Positions 6,039 to 6,952 of a DNA stretch of 6,952 bases are shown one piece after another. A program made the position numbers and the translations under genes. Source of the stretch: Cyanobacteria bacterium UBA8803 (GTDB lineage Bacteria > Cyanobacteriota > Cyanobacteriia > Cyanobacteriales > Coleofasciculaceae); the NCBI GenBank assembly GCA_003505715.1, contig DNXU01000002.1, positions 1,122-8,073 of the forward strand. Reading direction: 5' to 3'. Each line of letters begins with the position of its first letter. Positions within the stretch are counted from its first letter, which is position 1. Below the pieces are notes generated by a model. That model made no database searches. It was given only the letters and a program-made list of their open reading frames with translations, and was not told the DNA's origin.

Positions 6039-6891
6039 GAAAAGTGAGGTAGCAAAATTCCCGCTCGGATGGCATGGGAGTTTAGAGTTAGTGTATGCCC
6101 ATAACCACGGCGTCACCCAACTGATTCGCAACCAAGCGCGATCGCCTCTAAAAGTACAGCGCCCCTTTTATCCCGAAGGGCAAGGGATTTGCCATACAGT
6201 AGTGCTGCATACAGCTGGGGGTATTGTCGGGGGCGATCGCAACTCCCAAACCATCCACCTCCAAGCTAATGCCCGTGCCTTAATCACCACGGCAACTGCC
6301 AGTAAAGTTTATCGCAGTAACGGTCACCTAGCTCAACAAACTCTTGAGATCCAAGTAGACTCCGGTGCTTGGTTGGAGTGGTTGCCTCAGGAAACCATTG
6401 TATTCAATGGTGCAGTTTACCAACAGGATTTAAGGGTAGAATTAGCACCGGGAGCAAGCTGGTTGGGATGGGAGATTAGCCGCTTCGGTCGCACGAAAAG
6501 AGGCGAAACTTTCTTACAAGGCGAGTGGCGATCGCACGCCCAAATCTGGCAACAAGGACGCCCCTTATGGATCGACCGACAGTGGTTGTCAGGGGGGGAG
6601 GAAATCCTCAACAGTCCTCATGGGTTAGCCGGACAACCTCTAGTTGCCACTCTGATCTGGATCGGCCAACCCGTTTCACCAGCAATTGTTGAGCAAGCCA
6701 GAATGCTATGGAAGACAAAAGAACGAATAGGAGAAGCAGGCGTCACCCAAACCCAGGGAGAAGGATTATTATGCCGCTATCGCGGCTCATCAACTGCTGA
6801 GGTACGCAGCTGGTTTACGGAGGTTTGGCAACTTCTGCGTTTATCCTTCTCAGGAGGTGCAGTGACTAAACCGCGAGTTTGGCAAATTTGA
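6007..6891 (+). CDS. ureD: Urease accessory protein UreD
   Basis: Protein of 294 residues, complete, of the UreD/UreH family. UreD is the scaffold that binds apo-urease and, with UreF and UreG, guides nickel into the urease active site in the cytoplasm. Family features seen are WHGSLELVY (22-30), PLKVQRPFYPEG (47-58), HTAGGIVGGD (68-77), ALITTATASKVYRS (91-104), LEWLPQETIVFNGA (123-136), SWLGWEISRFGR (151-162), and the closing KPRVWQI (288-294). Length is in the usual range of about 270 to 300. The ATG at 6007 has a good Shine-Dalgarno sequence; no other Met occurs in the first 230 residues, so a start inside the channel gene is needed to include the conserved WHGSL block near the N-terminus. 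The first 20 residues are variable. It overlaps the channel by 32 bases and has no visible promoter of its own. In many cyanobacteria ureD precedes ureA, but no urease subunit gene is visible before the window ends. Confidence 0.96.
   Translation: MNFQPTDLSSEKSEVAKFPLGWHGSLELVYAHNHGVTQLIRNQARSPLKVQRPFYPEGQGICHTVVLHTAGGIVGGDRNSQTIHLQANARALITTATASKVYRSNGHLAQQTLEIQVDSGAWLEWLPQETIVFNGAVYQQDLRVELAPGASWLGWEISRFGRTKRGETFLQGEWRSHAQIWQQGRPLWIDRQWLSGGEEILNSPHGLAGQPLVATLIWIGQPVSPAIVEQARMLWKTKERIGEAGVTQTQGEGLLCRYRGSSTAEVRSWFTEVWQLLRLSFSGGAVTKPRVWQI
6138..6535. repeat. Three HIP1 octamers within ureD
   Basis: GCGATCGC occurs exactly at 6138-6145, 6233-6240 and 6528-6535, three copies in under 400 bases. 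I found none in the hydrolase or channel genes and one in rpoC2. The palindrome is a hallmark of many cyanobacterial genomes. Confidence 0.85.
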
Positions 6892-6952
6892 GCGCGTCCA
6901 TGAGGTAGTTGTGTAAAGGCAGTCCCAAGGAAAAAATTTCACAGCCATGAAT
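6892..6952 (+). other. Non-coding bases downstream of ureD
   Basis: No gene can be supported in these 61 bases. There is no hairpin or T-run to suggest a terminator after ureD, so the transcript may continue. An ATG at 6947 is preceded by AAGGAA at 6927-6932, but 14 bases of spacing is long and only two codons are visible, so it is not called as a gene. Confidence 0.5.

Noticed and set aside
6837..6948. Minus-strand frame reading M-A-V-K-F-F-P-W-D from an ATG at 6946-6948
   Set aside because: It runs into the 3' end of ureD on the opposite strand and stops after about 30 codons, with no recognisable domain.
6947..6952. ATG at the right edge as the start of ureA
   Set aside because: Only two codons (Met-Asn) are visible, the AAGGAA upstream is 14 bases away, and the known UreA N-terminus does not begin this way as far as I recall.

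Overview
The window looks like cyanobacterial chromosome. Four things point there. RNA polymerase beta' is split and carries the very long beta-sandwich insertion (SI3) of cyanobacterial RpoC2. Copies of the octamer GCGATCGC (HIP1) occur in rpoC2 and ureD. There is a heptanucleotide tandem repeat of the kind described in filamentous cyanobacteria. The proteins also have a cyanobacterial character, UreD and RpoC2 most clearly. A filamentous or otherwise large-genome cyanobacterium is my best guess; genus cannot be told from this window.

Layout. Positions 1-2870 (+) hold the 3' two thirds of rpoC2, open at the left edge. A short convergent spacer (2871-2987) contains two inverted-repeat structures. 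A complete class-I-like polyphosphate kinase 2 gene lies on the minus strand at 2988-3857. A 464-base divergent spacer follows, in which I find no gene. Next, on the plus strand, are an SGNH/GDSL hydrolase (4322-5008), a 190-base spacer with a heptad-repeat foldback and a good -10 box, a six-transmembrane voltage-gated potassium channel (5199-6038), and the urease accessory gene ureD (6007-6891). ureD starts inside the channel gene, overlapping it by 32 bases. The last 61 bases are non-coding as far as can be seen.

How the genes relate. Only the channel/ureD pair shows physical coupling: the ureD ribosome binding site is built into codons near the 3' end of the channel gene, so the two are probably co-transcribed and translationally coupled. 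The urease structural genes are not in the window; they may lie downstream or elsewhere. rpoC2, ppk2 and the hydrolase look like independent transcription units. I do not see a clearly new multi-gene system here. The points most worth a second look are the channel-ureD overlap, the channel's C-terminal Cys-x-x-Cys tail, and the heptad-repeat hairpin capped by a GAAA tetraloop just upstream of the channel promoter.
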